In this document: piece after piece, positions 49,455 through 60,899 of the stretch
How the letters are laid out: each line of letters starts with the position of its first letter
Numbering within the stretch: the first letter of the stretch is position 1
Assembly (NCBI GenBank): GCA_026936325.1
Contig: JAPTHN010000003.1
Span: forward strand, 81,023,006 to 81,087,005
Length of the DNA stretch: 64,000 bases
Source of the DNA: Platynereis dumerilii
Taxonomy: Eukaryota; Annelida; Polychaeta; Phyllodocida; Nereididae
Reading direction: 5' to 3'
Program-made: the position numbers and the translations under genes
The notes under the pieces: model-generated
Told to the model about the DNA's origin: nothing
The model's database searches: none
Seen by the model: the letters and a program-made list of their open reading frames with translations, nothing else

Positions 49455-49985
49455 CAATTAAGGTTAAAAAAAAGCGTAAAACGATCCCAAAATGTGTAGT
49501 GATCAATCTCAAATATGTAGTGATCAATCTGAATTTATTACAGCATGTTTTACGTCAATCTTTCCCTCTACACAGTGGCAAACCTTAGATTTGTAATTTT
49601 TGTGGTTATGACGGTTCTTGGGTCGTTCTTCAGAAATGTTCCCTTTCGGGTGGCAATTTTACTGTTTTTCAAAATGTTTAAAATGCATGATATAATTAGT
49701 CTGTAGGTCAACAAAGGCTCTGAAAAACATCTGGCAATGGTTGCCACGATTCTTTTCTCAATTTTAATTTTGACTAAAATTAACATGCATTTTCTATGAG
49801 TCATTACCGCAACAGTGGCAAATTGTTCCGGTAATGACACATTGCGGTTATTACAAATTCAGCTTTAGTATTTTTTTTAAGAGGGCGGCAGCACAGACAG
49901 CAAGGGAAAATACGCTTGAAACCTAGGGGTGGGGTGCTAAAAATCCGCATGAAACTCAAGGGGGGGGGGTATCAATTTTTGACGG
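49455..49985. other. Non-coding stretch, nothing recognised
   Basis: It holds a short direct repeat 'atgtagtgatcaatct' near 49493 and 49515 and homopolymer runs. No gene is recognised. Confidence 0.5.
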
Positions 49986-50039
49986 GATGTTCCAGCAAAA
50001 CTCCCACCCCCCAGTCATAAATTCTGAACGGTCCGTAAG

Positions 50040-51210
50040 GATGTTTAACATTGATGAAAAAGCAAAATGTCACCATTTCACTAACTCACTGGTTGATACT
50101 GAAGGCACACTCACAAAGTCGAGCAGCATTGACACTTATTTAAGCCAATTTTGTGAGACCATAAAATAGTGTCTCAGTTGCATCCACTTGAGCGGTGGGC
50201 CAGCAACCATTCATGACATCTACGTGATTGCTATTATTCAGATCTGTGACATCACAAATATGTCACGTGACAAGCACTTGTAGGTTGCAATGCGTTTAGT
50301 CTCTGGACTTCGTGCGTAAACACGTCTGTGTTGCCTAGTCCACTCCTGGAACATGTACGCAGCAGAGGGTAAATAGCTATGGCTTTCTAGTATCAGTGCT
50401 CACAAGTAGGGGATTGTTCTGTATGGAAAGAAATGGGAATCTGCAGAAGATGTAACTTTCTCAACTTAGGTGTTAGCAAGCTAAATGCGATGGGGGAGCA
50501 GAACGGGGAGTGAACAGTATATGAGGGGGTAAGAGTCACACCAACTTCTGCAATCAGGATATTTAAAAGATAAAAGATATGCTATGAATTATAGCAGTAA
50601 CAAGAATTGTGCATTTGATTTTCCAAACGTAATGAGAAAGAAGACACAAAAATAATATTCAAGAAAGAGTGAGGAATAAAATGAGGAATTGCCAAATTTC
50701 AAGGATAGCCGTGGTGGGGCACCTGTCCTCCTAACCCCTGGCCTGCTGGCTACACTGATGGCTCTGCATCTCACAACCCTTTTGACGAATAAATAATAGA
50801 TTTTATCTTGCATATCTGTTGATATAGGTTGTTTAAATGTATTGATTCAAAAACGAGGTTAAAGAAAATGGTTCCCTGGTAGCATAAGAACTGGGTATGG
50901 AAATCTTGGTCGTATTCAGGAACATTGATTTTGAATTTGCTTTCAAAACTGACACAGCAAGAGGGTGATACATTGGCATATCAACATCATGATAAATTGT
51001 ATACGGCCCCTCACATTGTCTATGGCTAGAATGTTAGGTGCAACCTTTGGGTATACAGTGACTTCAGAGAATGAGCTAGACATACAAGGGTCTGCAAGTT
51101 TGAAAAAATATCAATAGGGTCATACTGAAAGTCAAGAAGTATTATCTTCCGATATATTATATACGAGTGATGGATGCTGCAATTATAAAGCAAAACAGAA
51201 ACACTCTATG
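50040..51210 (-). repeat. Inverted segmental unit, fragment
   Basis: Reverse complement of the 42960-44110 stretch of unit C. Landmarks in reverse order are 'agccaattttgtgagacc' near 50142, 'agatctgtgacatcac' near 50239, 'gaaatgggaatctgcagaag' near 50430, 'ggggcacctgtcctcc' near 50715 and 'gtattatcttccgatatatt' near 51140. No gene. Confidence 0.75.
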
Positions 51211-51224
51211 ACAAAAAAGTGAAT

Positions 51225-51700
51225 TGCCCAAGGTGATGTCCAGCAGCCCAAGTGATTCAAAGCAGCATGAACAGCACAAGCAGTGCGAGGGCTGCTGGAC
51301 ATCACCGAGGGTCATTCAAACAGTGAAGCGCCCGAATAAAAAGTAGTGTCATTACTATCATTATCCATATACTAGGTTTTTCTGTTCTGATTGACCACCA
51401 AGACCTGTCAATTCAAGATGGACGCTTAGTGAAATTAACAAGGGCTGTTATTGAGTATAACGGCCCCGGACTTTGTAAACAAAGGCTATTATAACTATAA
51501 CGGCGCCGACCTTGTAAATGAGGGCCATCATTGACAATATCGGCCTTCGGCCTTGTAAACAAGGGCCGATATGCAAAATCAGCAGCCCTCAAAATTTTGC
51601 TAATGCTCTAGTGAATGGCCCTGCAAGAGGATAATAATGCTATAGCAATTAATCATTATCAAGGCTGAGCGGACATCCACGTTAGAGCAATACTAAAGTA
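51225..51700. mobile_element. Element with end hairpin and short tandem repeats (possible)
   Basis: 'ggtgatgtccagcagccc' at 51237-51254 is exactly complementary to 'gggctgctggacatcacc' near 51288, forming a hairpin with a ~35-base loop. Further on, three diverged units of about 50 bp ('cttgtaaacaagg' with 'ataacggc') lie in tandem at 51430-51575. The stretch is absent from the matching part of the other units, so it was probably inserted. Confidence 0.5.
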
Positions 51701-51769
51701 ATGTCAGACTATTTTTTTATTTACACCTTGCTGAAGCGTTTTTTAGTCCGCTTAGGAAACTTGATACTG

Positions 51770-53735
51770 CAACAGGAAGTTTGAAGGATCACATGATAAT
51801 CATCCTGTTGAGCTCTCAATTATCCATAAAGCTTCGAGAACATCAAAGTGGATATTTCCTGTTAATAAACAGTCTCCAGATACAAGCACACTGTAGACTG
51901 ATGATCTCTGGATACGTGGTGCATATGCTGCAGATTTCTGTCCACATCATCTTATATATGCCCAATGTGGTCAAGGTGATGGTGACGGAACCTCTGTGAT
52001 GGCACAAATGTATAGATTTCTCTGAATAACACTAACAACACTTTAAATGCCATGGGTAACTCACAGATGTTCAATAGTTTTTGCTCTCACAAAACCTTTA
52101 GCAACAGCTGATGTGGATTTAAATGACAACTTGACTGGATTACATTGGAAATTATGTCAATTAAGTAGATACTTGTTTGTCTGGTGTTTCATTTAGTTCT
52201 CCGCTGCTTCAAGCTGGTAGTTTAATTGCTTAACTTTGATAGAAACTTGCAAACTGCAGATCTCTTTAACAAGCGATTTTGGGTAGCTAAGTCTCAAGCA
52301 TTGAGTTGATATGCGTGGAATAACATCTTCTGAAGAGGTAACATAGCATCTTGTAATATTGTTGGAATCTATCTGTCGATCTATCTAAATATCTATATAT
52401 CTATATATCCATATATCCATATATTTATCTTGCTACCTATCTATCTGTGAGCTTAATTTGGATGGGGTCAGGAGAGACAAGTGTGAAGATGTACTGGGCT
52501 CTTAAAAAACATACAAGTTTTGAAATTCACTAACGCAGAACAGCCTGACTGGCCTGGTTTATCCAATCGGATAGCCGAATCTGGCCCAACTCTGTGTGCC
52601 CTTCCTACATTTTGCAGGAAAACCGTGTCCGTGCAAGTTACTGCTGAGAGAGAGAGTGCATGGAGAAAAATTGACAGGTAATGTACCACAACAAAATAAC
52701 AACATTAATATCATTATGGAATATACGGTCACATAACCCACTGCTGAATATGGCGAATCCCTATAATCTATGCATACAGATTCTACAGTGTCAGTCAAAC
52801 CAAATGAAAGGTCCATGGAAATACAAGTGGACAAATGTTGGACAAGACTTATTATATAGATTTCCACATTGAAAAGCCACTGAGATTCAGAGAGAGAAGG
52901 CGCCATGGGATAAACTTCAGCATGACAATATTTAACATTCTCGCTCATAAATATTGAATACTTTTTCTTTAAAAAGTGGTAAATAAAAAACACTTTGAAG
53001 TTTGAATGGTAGTCAGTAACTGATGCATGTATGTCCTCAGTCTACATTGTTTACAGCAACATGAAGACAGTGACCTCAGACTAACGCCAATCAACTGGCA
53101 AAACTGATTCTAACACAAGCTGTGAAACACTTTCCATTATATAATTTCAGGTCACTGTTTGAGTGTTGGTTTTTCGGAGATGCAAAATGTTTCATTTGAA
53201 AATTGAGTGCCGAGATCAATTTCAGATGTCACCTCATTTTGATAATTATAGGTGTTTATGAGTTACAATCATGTGTTTTTGCAGGTATTCAGGCATTTAG
53301 TGTGTCAGGCGGAAATCATTAGTCAGAACTCAGCAAACAAATTAGTGATCTTGTTTGGAGTGACTGTTACATTTTGTTTGCCCGCAATCTGAAGTTCCAA
53401 TTCTTCAACCAGGTATACCAGACCCTGATTTAATTCCACAAGATTAATTGCGCAACATCAGCCTTCACTTGCAGAGTGCTGGATTCCACAGTAGATAGCA
53501 TCCATCAATTAACTGTTCTGCTCTCAGAAAAAATAGAAGGAACATAAACACCAATTTGCCAAGGCACAAAAACTAGAACTTAGGAAACAAAACTGAGGGG
53601 AGAACCTGTATCAATTACAGTCGTTTTCATATTTGTACATGTATGTTTTTCATGAAATTAGTTGATAAATCAGCTCTGTGTAAATAGATCGATTCAAGGA
53701 ACTTCCTTTTTAACACTTTCAGAATTTTCTTTCAG
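51770..53735 (-). repeat. Inverted segmental unit, receptor-proximal part
   Basis: Reverse complement of 38800-41070 in unit B. Landmarks: 'cacatgataatcatcctgtt' near 51791, 'tcacagatgttcaatag' near 52062, 'ttcaagctggtagtttaatt' near 52209, TATC microsatellite near 52370-52445, 'attgcgcaacatcagcc' near 53446. No gene apart from the receptor copy that follows. Confidence 0.75.
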
Positions 53736-55400
53736 ATTATCGACCTTGGACGGAAACTTCAATAATTATCTTTTCCTTGCAATGTTGCTGGGGTACACCA
53801 TTAAGAACATAACTGGCAGTCTCTTCAGGGAACACCATTTTATGAGTTTGTTAATGAACATGGCATCCACAATATGAAATCATGTGAGTGGTACCAGTAT
53901 GTCATCCCTGTTATTTGCGTAATAGGAATTATCAGAAACTTAAATCTAATCGTCCTGACAAGACGTCGTTTACTTTCACGCATGGATGACTTGGAGAAAT
54001 CAGCCACTTACGGATTGGTGGCTCTGGCGTTCTCAGACATGAAATTCTGTTTATCAGTTTTTCCACACTCCTTCATAAACACCAACAAGGAGCCACATAT
54101 GGCTACTAAGGACCCAATCCAGATTTACTTCCAGCTTTATGGAGTTGGCCTCGTAAACCTTTCCTTAATGAGATGGATGGATGGATGATTGGGGCTTTAC
54201 GTCCTGTATTTATGCACTTGGTAGGCTAATTAGGACAGGAGGAGGACACGACAATGAGGTGAAGGATGATTGAAACAGCTGTCCAACTTCCTTAATGAGC
54301 AGCACGTGGTTGATTGTGTTTATGGCAGTCAGTCGATATGTGGTGGTCGTTTATCCATTCAGGGCAAGATGGACTTTACGAGGGACTAAAACGATCATAA
54401 GCATAATCGGAGTGTACACCTCATCAATTTGCTTTACTCTGCCCTTCTTCTTACACATGAAAGTCTCGCCCTGCTCTGGAGTAAATGATTTGGAGTCCAA
54501 GTACTACGAATATCGCCCCATCTGGAAGAATAGTTCTGCCTCAATGCAACTCTACATGAGATGGGTATGGCCAGTGTTTGCAGACTTCATCCCACTTCTC
54601 ATCCTGACCTGCGTTAATTTCCATCTCATACGAGAACTTAGACGGGCTGTGTTCAGAAGAAAGAGCTCCTGCCGAGGTCAAACACTAAGTTCCCTTAAAT
54701 GTCCGCCATTGCACAATGTTCATTCTTCAGGCAGTTTTGAGGCATTATATCTAGAGAAAAAGGCATATATTAATCAAGAATGGAAATAAATTAATCATTA
54801 AAATTGTGCAGCTGTTGATTCTGGATATGCTCCAGAAATATGTTGTAAATCCCATTACATTGAAAGAAAATACTCAATCCTTTATGTGCATGTGCAATAG
54901 TGTAGGAAGTGTTCTCAACTCAGTACATATATTATAATAGATAGGCTACCCAGATGACATTTAAGTGCCATCCAACCTGCAATACAATGACATCAAGAGA
55001 CAAGTAAACACATTCGTTTGTCAAGAATCCTGATAAGCAGAAAAATCCAATTATCTGTGGTGTGATTTATGCAAGAAATAATGACATCTGACATCTGTTT
55101 CCAATTTCCTATTTCTTTTAGTTTCATGATTCCTCCCATTGCATCAACCTAACCCTTGTCATCATCGTTCTCATGTTGTTTTTTTTTCGTGTCCCCGGCA
55201 GAAATCTGCCGATACATGAATCCTTATGACAAGTGGGGTCAAATCGGTCACCACATTATGACATTCACTAATGTCTGCCAGACACTCAACTTTGCCGTCA
55301 ACTTCATTCTGTATTGCGTTGTGAACGAAAGACTGTTTTTTACAAGTTGTGGAAAGAACACAAACAAGGAGGAATGAGATAATGGAAGTCCACTGACTGA
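53736..55400 (+). pseudogene. Receptor copy C: broken class A GPCR pseudogene
   Basis: The plus-strand counterpart of copy B. The upstream exon (53736-54684) keeps the acceptor and most of membrane segments 1-5 ('YVIPVICVIGIIRN', 'LVALAFSDMKFCLSVF', 'VFMAVSRYVVVVYPFRARW'). The start codon region is changed, residues around 38-52 of B are lost with a frame break, and a 115-bp retroposon sits in segment 3 (54173-54287). The donor reads CTAAGT, not GTAAGT. The downstream exon begins near 55122 and has a frame break in segment 6; the last ~35 residues are gone. Flanking non-coding DNA is also collinear with B, so the whole unit was copied and inverted. It is not expected to make a receptor. Confidence 0.88.
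54173..54287 (-). mobile_element. 115-bp retroposon insertion in receptor copy C
   Basis: A 12-bp duplication, TTCCTTAATGAG, flanks it (54161-54172 and 54288-54299). On the minus strand the insert ends 'acgtaaagccccaatcatcc' followed by (ATCC)n, a common LINE/SINE 3' end. Copies A and B lack it. A variable-length duplication plus simple-sequence tail points to target-primed reverse transcription. Confidence 0.8.
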
Positions 55401-57595
55401 CAAACTAAACCAATACTTATGATTATCTAATTATAGAACTGAAAATGATCTCAAGCTGATAAAAACAGCAAATCAAACAGTTGCCATTGCTTCATGTACA
55501 CTTTGTGTGCTTGGAAAATAAAAATAAGCCTGGTATAGTAGTACTGTTACAGTAGTACACTAAAGATAACGCTCCTTCAAAGATTATGTCTTGTGGTCTG
55601 AAACAAACAAGGAGGAATTACACATTTAAAAACATACATGTAAATACATTTTTATTATTGTGCTTTACAAATAGCTCATGTTCTCTTTGATGGCCTTTTC
55701 TAATTTTGTATATGAACCTTTTCTGTCTCTGCTAATGAAACTTTTAGTGGCCATCTCGTGTGTCTGGACCAAGGTAAATTCGTTTGCTTGAGAAGAGTAT
55801 TTCAATCTTGAAAGTTCTGTTAAATATGGCTTATTGTTGTAAGTTGTCTTTGTGATTGCGTAAAGTAAAGCTGCAAATTTGTATGATATCTACAGTGTTT
55901 TTTCTTTTTTATTTCATGCCCAACAGGTGTCAATGATGCACATTGTTAATTAAAAAAGAAAAACCTGATCAAGATAACTATAGTATATCGCCACCACATT
56001 TCTTTTTATTTATTCTTAAGCCTGCTGTCAAAACATTTGCTCATTTAGAATGGTGATTATATTCAGAGTGGTCACTAGTCTACTGGTTTAACTGTGATTG
56101 ATATGTATGGATACCAACAAGGGAATCCACCGAATGTAACACTTAGAGGCTGCATGTTATCATGAATTTATGTCTTGAGCATTGTATCCAATTAGGAGGC
56201 ATTATTGCTGTCCAAAATGCTTATCAACCAGGGGGATTGCTTCAGCACACATTAGACGCCCTACGGGCCAAGGCAACACAAAGCCCTAGAATTCTCATGC
56301 TGCAAAACGCACAATTTGTAGAAGCTTCTCATGGCAAGAGGATTCATGAATTTGGTTTCACACGTATCATTAAATCGCCGATCCAGAAATTTAAAGATCG
56401 GAAGATTGAAAATCTGCAACGTTTCGAGTAATCTGAAACTGTAAGGATGCTTATCTCAAAATGCCATTTAAATGTCGCAACGTTCATATCAATCTTCTTG
56501 TCGATTTAACAGTATAAATTTACACAAAACAAATTAATATTTTAATGATCGCTGGCACTTAGTCCAGTTGTTGTCCTTTTCATACTTAGGTTTTTATAAT
56601 TATTCTTCTCATCAATGTTGAGAAATTATGTTGACCCTCCCACATGCATCTCAGTTTGTTGTTTAGATAACCAAAATAAAATTCAGTTAGAGTATTTGAA
56701 GAAAGTGTCATATTTTATTGTTCTTTTTTTATTGAAAAAAGTCAAGCAAAGCAACAGCCCGCATACATTGGTTATAGGAATACTCCTCTATCACCGACAT
56801 TATGCCTGCATAGGATGGAAGCCAATTAATGCCTTTTCTATCAGCCTATATCTACAGAAGAGCAACTACTAACATTCTTATTTACCCCAATACCCCCGGA
56901 AATGCTGGAAAATGCAACAGCCATGCTCTCTATCTATCTGTCTATCTCTGTCTGTATATCAATGTTCCATCTATATCTTCATTTATCTATCTATCCCTCT
57001 TTCTACCTGTCCATCATTACATCTGTCTCTCTGTCTGGCCCTCTTTTAACCTCATTTTGAGAAAGTTAATTGTATGCTGATTGGCAAAATATGCCTATAA
57101 TTTCAAAATTGCCACTTTGAACGAAGAGTCTTTTTTTTTTAATAAGACCTGTTATTCCACTTAGTATACTAGCCAGTCCATTCATCATCTGTCATTTTCC
57201 GTCTTAAGATGAAGACAAGTGTCAGTAATTGTGCACACTGTAGACCTCACGAAAGAGTAATTGCCATATACAAAACTTAGTTAATGTTGATAAGTGTATT
57301 TTTGTTAGGCCTATGCATGACCATCTGTCAGCAGGTGGAATGGGTGATAATTTGCCATTGCCTCAATGTTAAACATTCTCAAAACCTAAGAGGCTAATAG
57401 AAGCAAGGATCACTGATCCAGGGAAATAAGGAAAAAACATATATGGGGTCATGAAGCACAATGTTTTGGTTATGCTAAGGTCTCATGACGAGAACCGGAG
57501 AACATTTTACCCTCTGAGGGATAGCTTGAGATGAATTATAGGAAAAATATGGCTACCCGGCGACATAATTAATTAAAAGCATATCACGGCAGGAT
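55400..57595 (-). repeat. Inverted segmental unit, distal part
   Basis: Reverse complement of 24640-26700 of unit A. Landmarks: 'aaaggccttttctaattttg'-like sequence near 55693, 'caaattaggaggcatt' region near 56190, 'atgccatttaaatgtcgc' near 56461, a TATC microsatellite at 56925-57000, 'agcaaggatcactgatcc' near 57402. Unit A agrees better than B in places. No exon. Confidence 0.7.
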
Positions 57596-57677
57596 AAGAT
57601 CATAAATCGGCGGGATAAGATCGTAAATCGGCAGGGACAAGATCATATCCCTGTTGGACAAGATCTAAATGCCTGTG

Positions 57678-57782
57678 GGATGTGAAAAGCCGTCGGCAGG
57701 ATGTGAAAAACCATCGACAGGATGTGAAAATCCATCGGCGGGATGTCAAAAATCATCAGCGGGATGTCAGATGTTCCACAGG
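57678..57782. repeat. 21-bp minisatellite, five copies
   Basis: Units beginning 'ggatgtgaaaa' start at 57678, 57699, 57720, 57741 and 57762; one more diverged pair lies near 58005. The period is a multiple of three and one frame reads Gly-Cys-Glu-Lys-Pro-Ser-Ala in series, but there is no start, splice or family support, so this is called a repeat. Confidence 0.9.
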
Positions 57783-58189
57783 GGCAGTACAAATATCCCA
57801 CAGGGGCAGGGGATATCCTTTTATCCCGCTGGAGATGTTTTTTCTCACGGAAATAATGCCCGCCGGACATCCAAAAATTGAGAAAAATGTGGCCTCTGTC
57901 TCGCCGACTTGGAAAAAAGGTTTCAGCTTCTTGAATCTTTTTTGAAATCCACAGCAGAGTTCTCTCCATTTCTAGGAACCCTGTGGGAAACAAAAAGTAC
58001 CTCTGTGAGATGTGAAAAATCGTCGGCGGGATGTCACAAAATCACCCAAATTCATTCAAATTGTCAAGAAATACCATCCTGCCAACGCCTAAAGTGCTCT
58101 GTAACGTGCCGATTACACATCGGTCAACACCTTTGATAACTAAGTGGGCCCCACTCCCCATTAAAAATGCACTTGCCTTTGGTCTCACA

Positions 58190-59690
58190 ATGACTTTAAC
58201 CCATATGTAACTACAATATGTGAGTGTATAAAAAAGGCAGCTAATTGTGTCCTACATACCTCAATCATTTTCTTTCGAGGCCTCATATGCTTTCATCTCA
58301 TGAGATTTTGGTTGAGGATTTTTAGCTTTGACCCAATAGTAAAATATCACTGTTTCACTTACATGATCACACTGCAGGGCAGTGCAGGCATACTCAGTCT
58401 AGCGGCATTGGCACTGTGACTTATTCAACCAATTTCGAGAGAACCATGAAATGGTGTCTCAGTCACATCCGCTTGGGTAGTAGGCCAGCAACTATTCATG
58501 ACATCTACATAACTGCGATTATTCAGATCTATGATGTCACATGTGACTAGCACTTACAGGTTGCAGGGCTTATAGTCTCTGGAGTTGGTGTGTAAACACG
58601 TTTGTGCAGCCTAGTCCACTCCTAGAACATGTACATAGCAGAGGTAAATAACTCAGGCTTTCTACTGCTCATTAGTAGCGGGTTGATCTATAAGGAAAGA
58701 AATGGGAATCTACAGAAGATGCAACTTTCCCAAAATGATTCTCAGTGGTTCGGCTGGTAATTGCCTGAGTGGGGGGACAGGAGGGGGGATAAGCTGTCTT
58801 TGAAGGGGACGCTGTGAAATTCTGTAGTAAGATGAACAGTGCATTTGTTTTTCCTAGCAGAATATAAACAAATAACAGTCAGGAAAGTGTTTAAAATGAC
58901 AAAATTAATATCATCAATCTTCAGAGGGGGTTGGGGGGGCAGCAAAAGTAATTTAAGTTCATAGTTCTCTGGTAGAATAAGTACTTAGGCATGGAAACTG
59001 CGGTAGTAATCAGGAAAATTGATTTTGAATATACCTTCAAACTTGACACGATGCTTTCAGGGGCGGACTGGCCTATGTGGCATAGTGGCAGCTGCCACGG
59101 GCCCATCCACTCAAGGGGGCCCATTCAAGAAGTCAAAAAATAAAAATTCAAGAAAAGCTAAAAAGCAAAACCTTGCCATCAGGTTTATAACATTGTGAAA
59201 GAACATCAACTTAATAGGACATATAAGGCCCCATACTGACAATATGCTGTCATATTTGCATTTCTTATTTGAAAAAATGCCAATGGTAGGAACTTTGGGG
59301 GCCCCTGAACTTATATTACGACAGACATTGGAATATCAGACTCGGCCTTTCGGCATACAGTGACATTTGAGAATGAGTCATGCAGGGGTCTGCACTTGGA
59401 CCAAGTTGAAAAATATTAATATACTAAGTTAGAAATATATCAGTGGGGTCATACTGTCAGTGCATGAGTCAAGAATGAGTATAATCTTGAGATACATTGT
59501 ATATGATGGAGGAGATAGGTGTGATGGACGTAGCAAAACAGAAACAAAAAAATGTCTGTGTGAAAGGCAAAACCGTAATGTGTAAGTGTTTAAAGAAGGC
59601 AGCTAATTGTGTCCTATACATACGTCAATTATTTTCTTTTGAGGCCTCATATGCTTTCATCTCATGAGATTTTGGTTGAGGATTTTTAGC
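58190..59690 (-). repeat. Inverted segmental unit, end part, with local duplication
   Basis: Reverse complement of about 23430-24480. Landmarks are 'catgaaatggtgtctcag' near 58444, 'agatctatgatgtcac' near 58522 and 'gaaatgggaatctacagaag' near 58699. A 115-bp piece ('aaggcagctaattgtgtcct' to 'ttgaggatttttagc') occurs at about 58215 and again at about 59590. Confidence 0.7.
59058..59307. mobile_element. Possible hAT-like MITE
   Basis: The ends 'caggggcggactgg' and 'gggggcccctg' are short inverted repeats of the CAGGGG type common in hAT elements. It interrupts the inverted unit. The flanking 8 bases do not match, so the call is tentative. Confidence 0.4.
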
Positions 59691-60189
59691 AGAAAATATT
59701 ACAAAAATTGATATATATATATATATCTATGCATTCTTCCAAATCGCTTTGTGTATGTGAAATAAACGAAAAATTTCTCATATATAATAAAACATCACAA
59801 AGCTTCCGAAGTGTGAGATGCCCTTTTAGTTATTTAGTTTAGTAATTGGAAGTTAATCTCCTAATGCAAATTATTTGTATTCATAGTGATAATGGCCTCC
59901 TTAACTCCGTTTATGTCAATTTACGCAAATGGAATATACCTTTTTTTCTGAACAGATCAGATAACTGTTCGATATATATAATATATTGGAAGAAAAAACT
60001 TTATTTGATTATGAAACTGGAACTAATTCCATGGTCTTGTGTGGTCCCAATTTATGAGGACGCAATTTGAAACAGATGATCAATTGATTTTCTTTGGTGC
60101 AAAAATAATATATAAATTCAGTAGAAATATAGAAATCAATTGAGCAGGGGGACCCCAAAAGGATGGGAGCTAATGACTCTTGACAGACA

Positions 60190-60845
60190 CTTTTGAAAGC
60201 ATAATAAATTAATGACTGTTGGAGAGACACTTTATAACCAGAATTGGCTTCAATTGTGCAACATTTTACAAAATGTACGACTCAGGAATAATTTTTGTCG
60301 TTCAAATTTTGACTTTGGTATTGTGTGTTCAAATTTTGACTTTATTAATGTAAGAGGTGCTGATCTTGTTAAAAAGCTTAAATGGCAAACAGTATCTGAA
60401 CGTATAAATTATTTTACCTCTGTACAAATGTATAACTGTATTCATGGAAATGCCCAGGGGCTGATTATTTGGTAAACTCTATTGTTATGGCCTGTGAGAC
60501 AAATGATATAAATACTCGTAGTTGTAATACAATGAATGTGGAAGTTCCCTTTTGTCGAACTGATATTATGAAAAAGTAGTTTTTGTACAGAGGTGCTATT
60601 ACATGGAATGCTGTGCCTAATCATGCTAAGAACTGTTTGACTATTGAGACGTTCAAATCACAGGCAAGAACCCTTTATAAGTAAAATTGATCGCTTTTGT
60701 TGTTATCAAATTCGATACATTTTTAACCTTTGATTTAACCTGTTTTTATTGTTTTACTGGGCTAGGTGAAAAACCCAATCTGTTGGGATCCTGTTACCCA
60801 GCCTAAATATTTAAAAAAAACAAAAAAAAACAAAAAAAAAAATGG
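60190..60845 (+). mobile_element. Decayed CR1-like LINE 3' end
   Basis: Frames in this stretch carry the C-terminal motifs of CR1-like ORF2: 'KKLKWQTVSERINYFTSVQM', 'YNCIHGNA', and later in another frame 'GAITWNAVPNHAKN'-like and 'IETFKSQARTLY'-like sequence. Several stops and frame changes have built up. A ~26-bp tandem duplication lies near 60298-60350. The 3' end is 'acccagcctaaatatt' followed by an A-rich tail at 60813-60841. It splits the inverted copy of unit E. Confidence 0.75.
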
Positions 60846-60899
60846 TGGGACCTGAAAGAAGGACATGATTCTGAAATACAGATGTCTTATAAACAGAGA

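Noticed and set aside
52559-52993. 144-residue minus-strand frame
   Set aside because: The matching region in units A and B carries no equivalent frame, so it is chance.
57678-57782. CRISPR array
   Set aside because: The units are contiguous 21-mers without spacers, and the genome is animal.
57643-57993. 116-residue minus-strand frame over the minisatellite
   Set aside because: Its repetitive 'FHIP' content is only the 21-bp repeat read in reverse.
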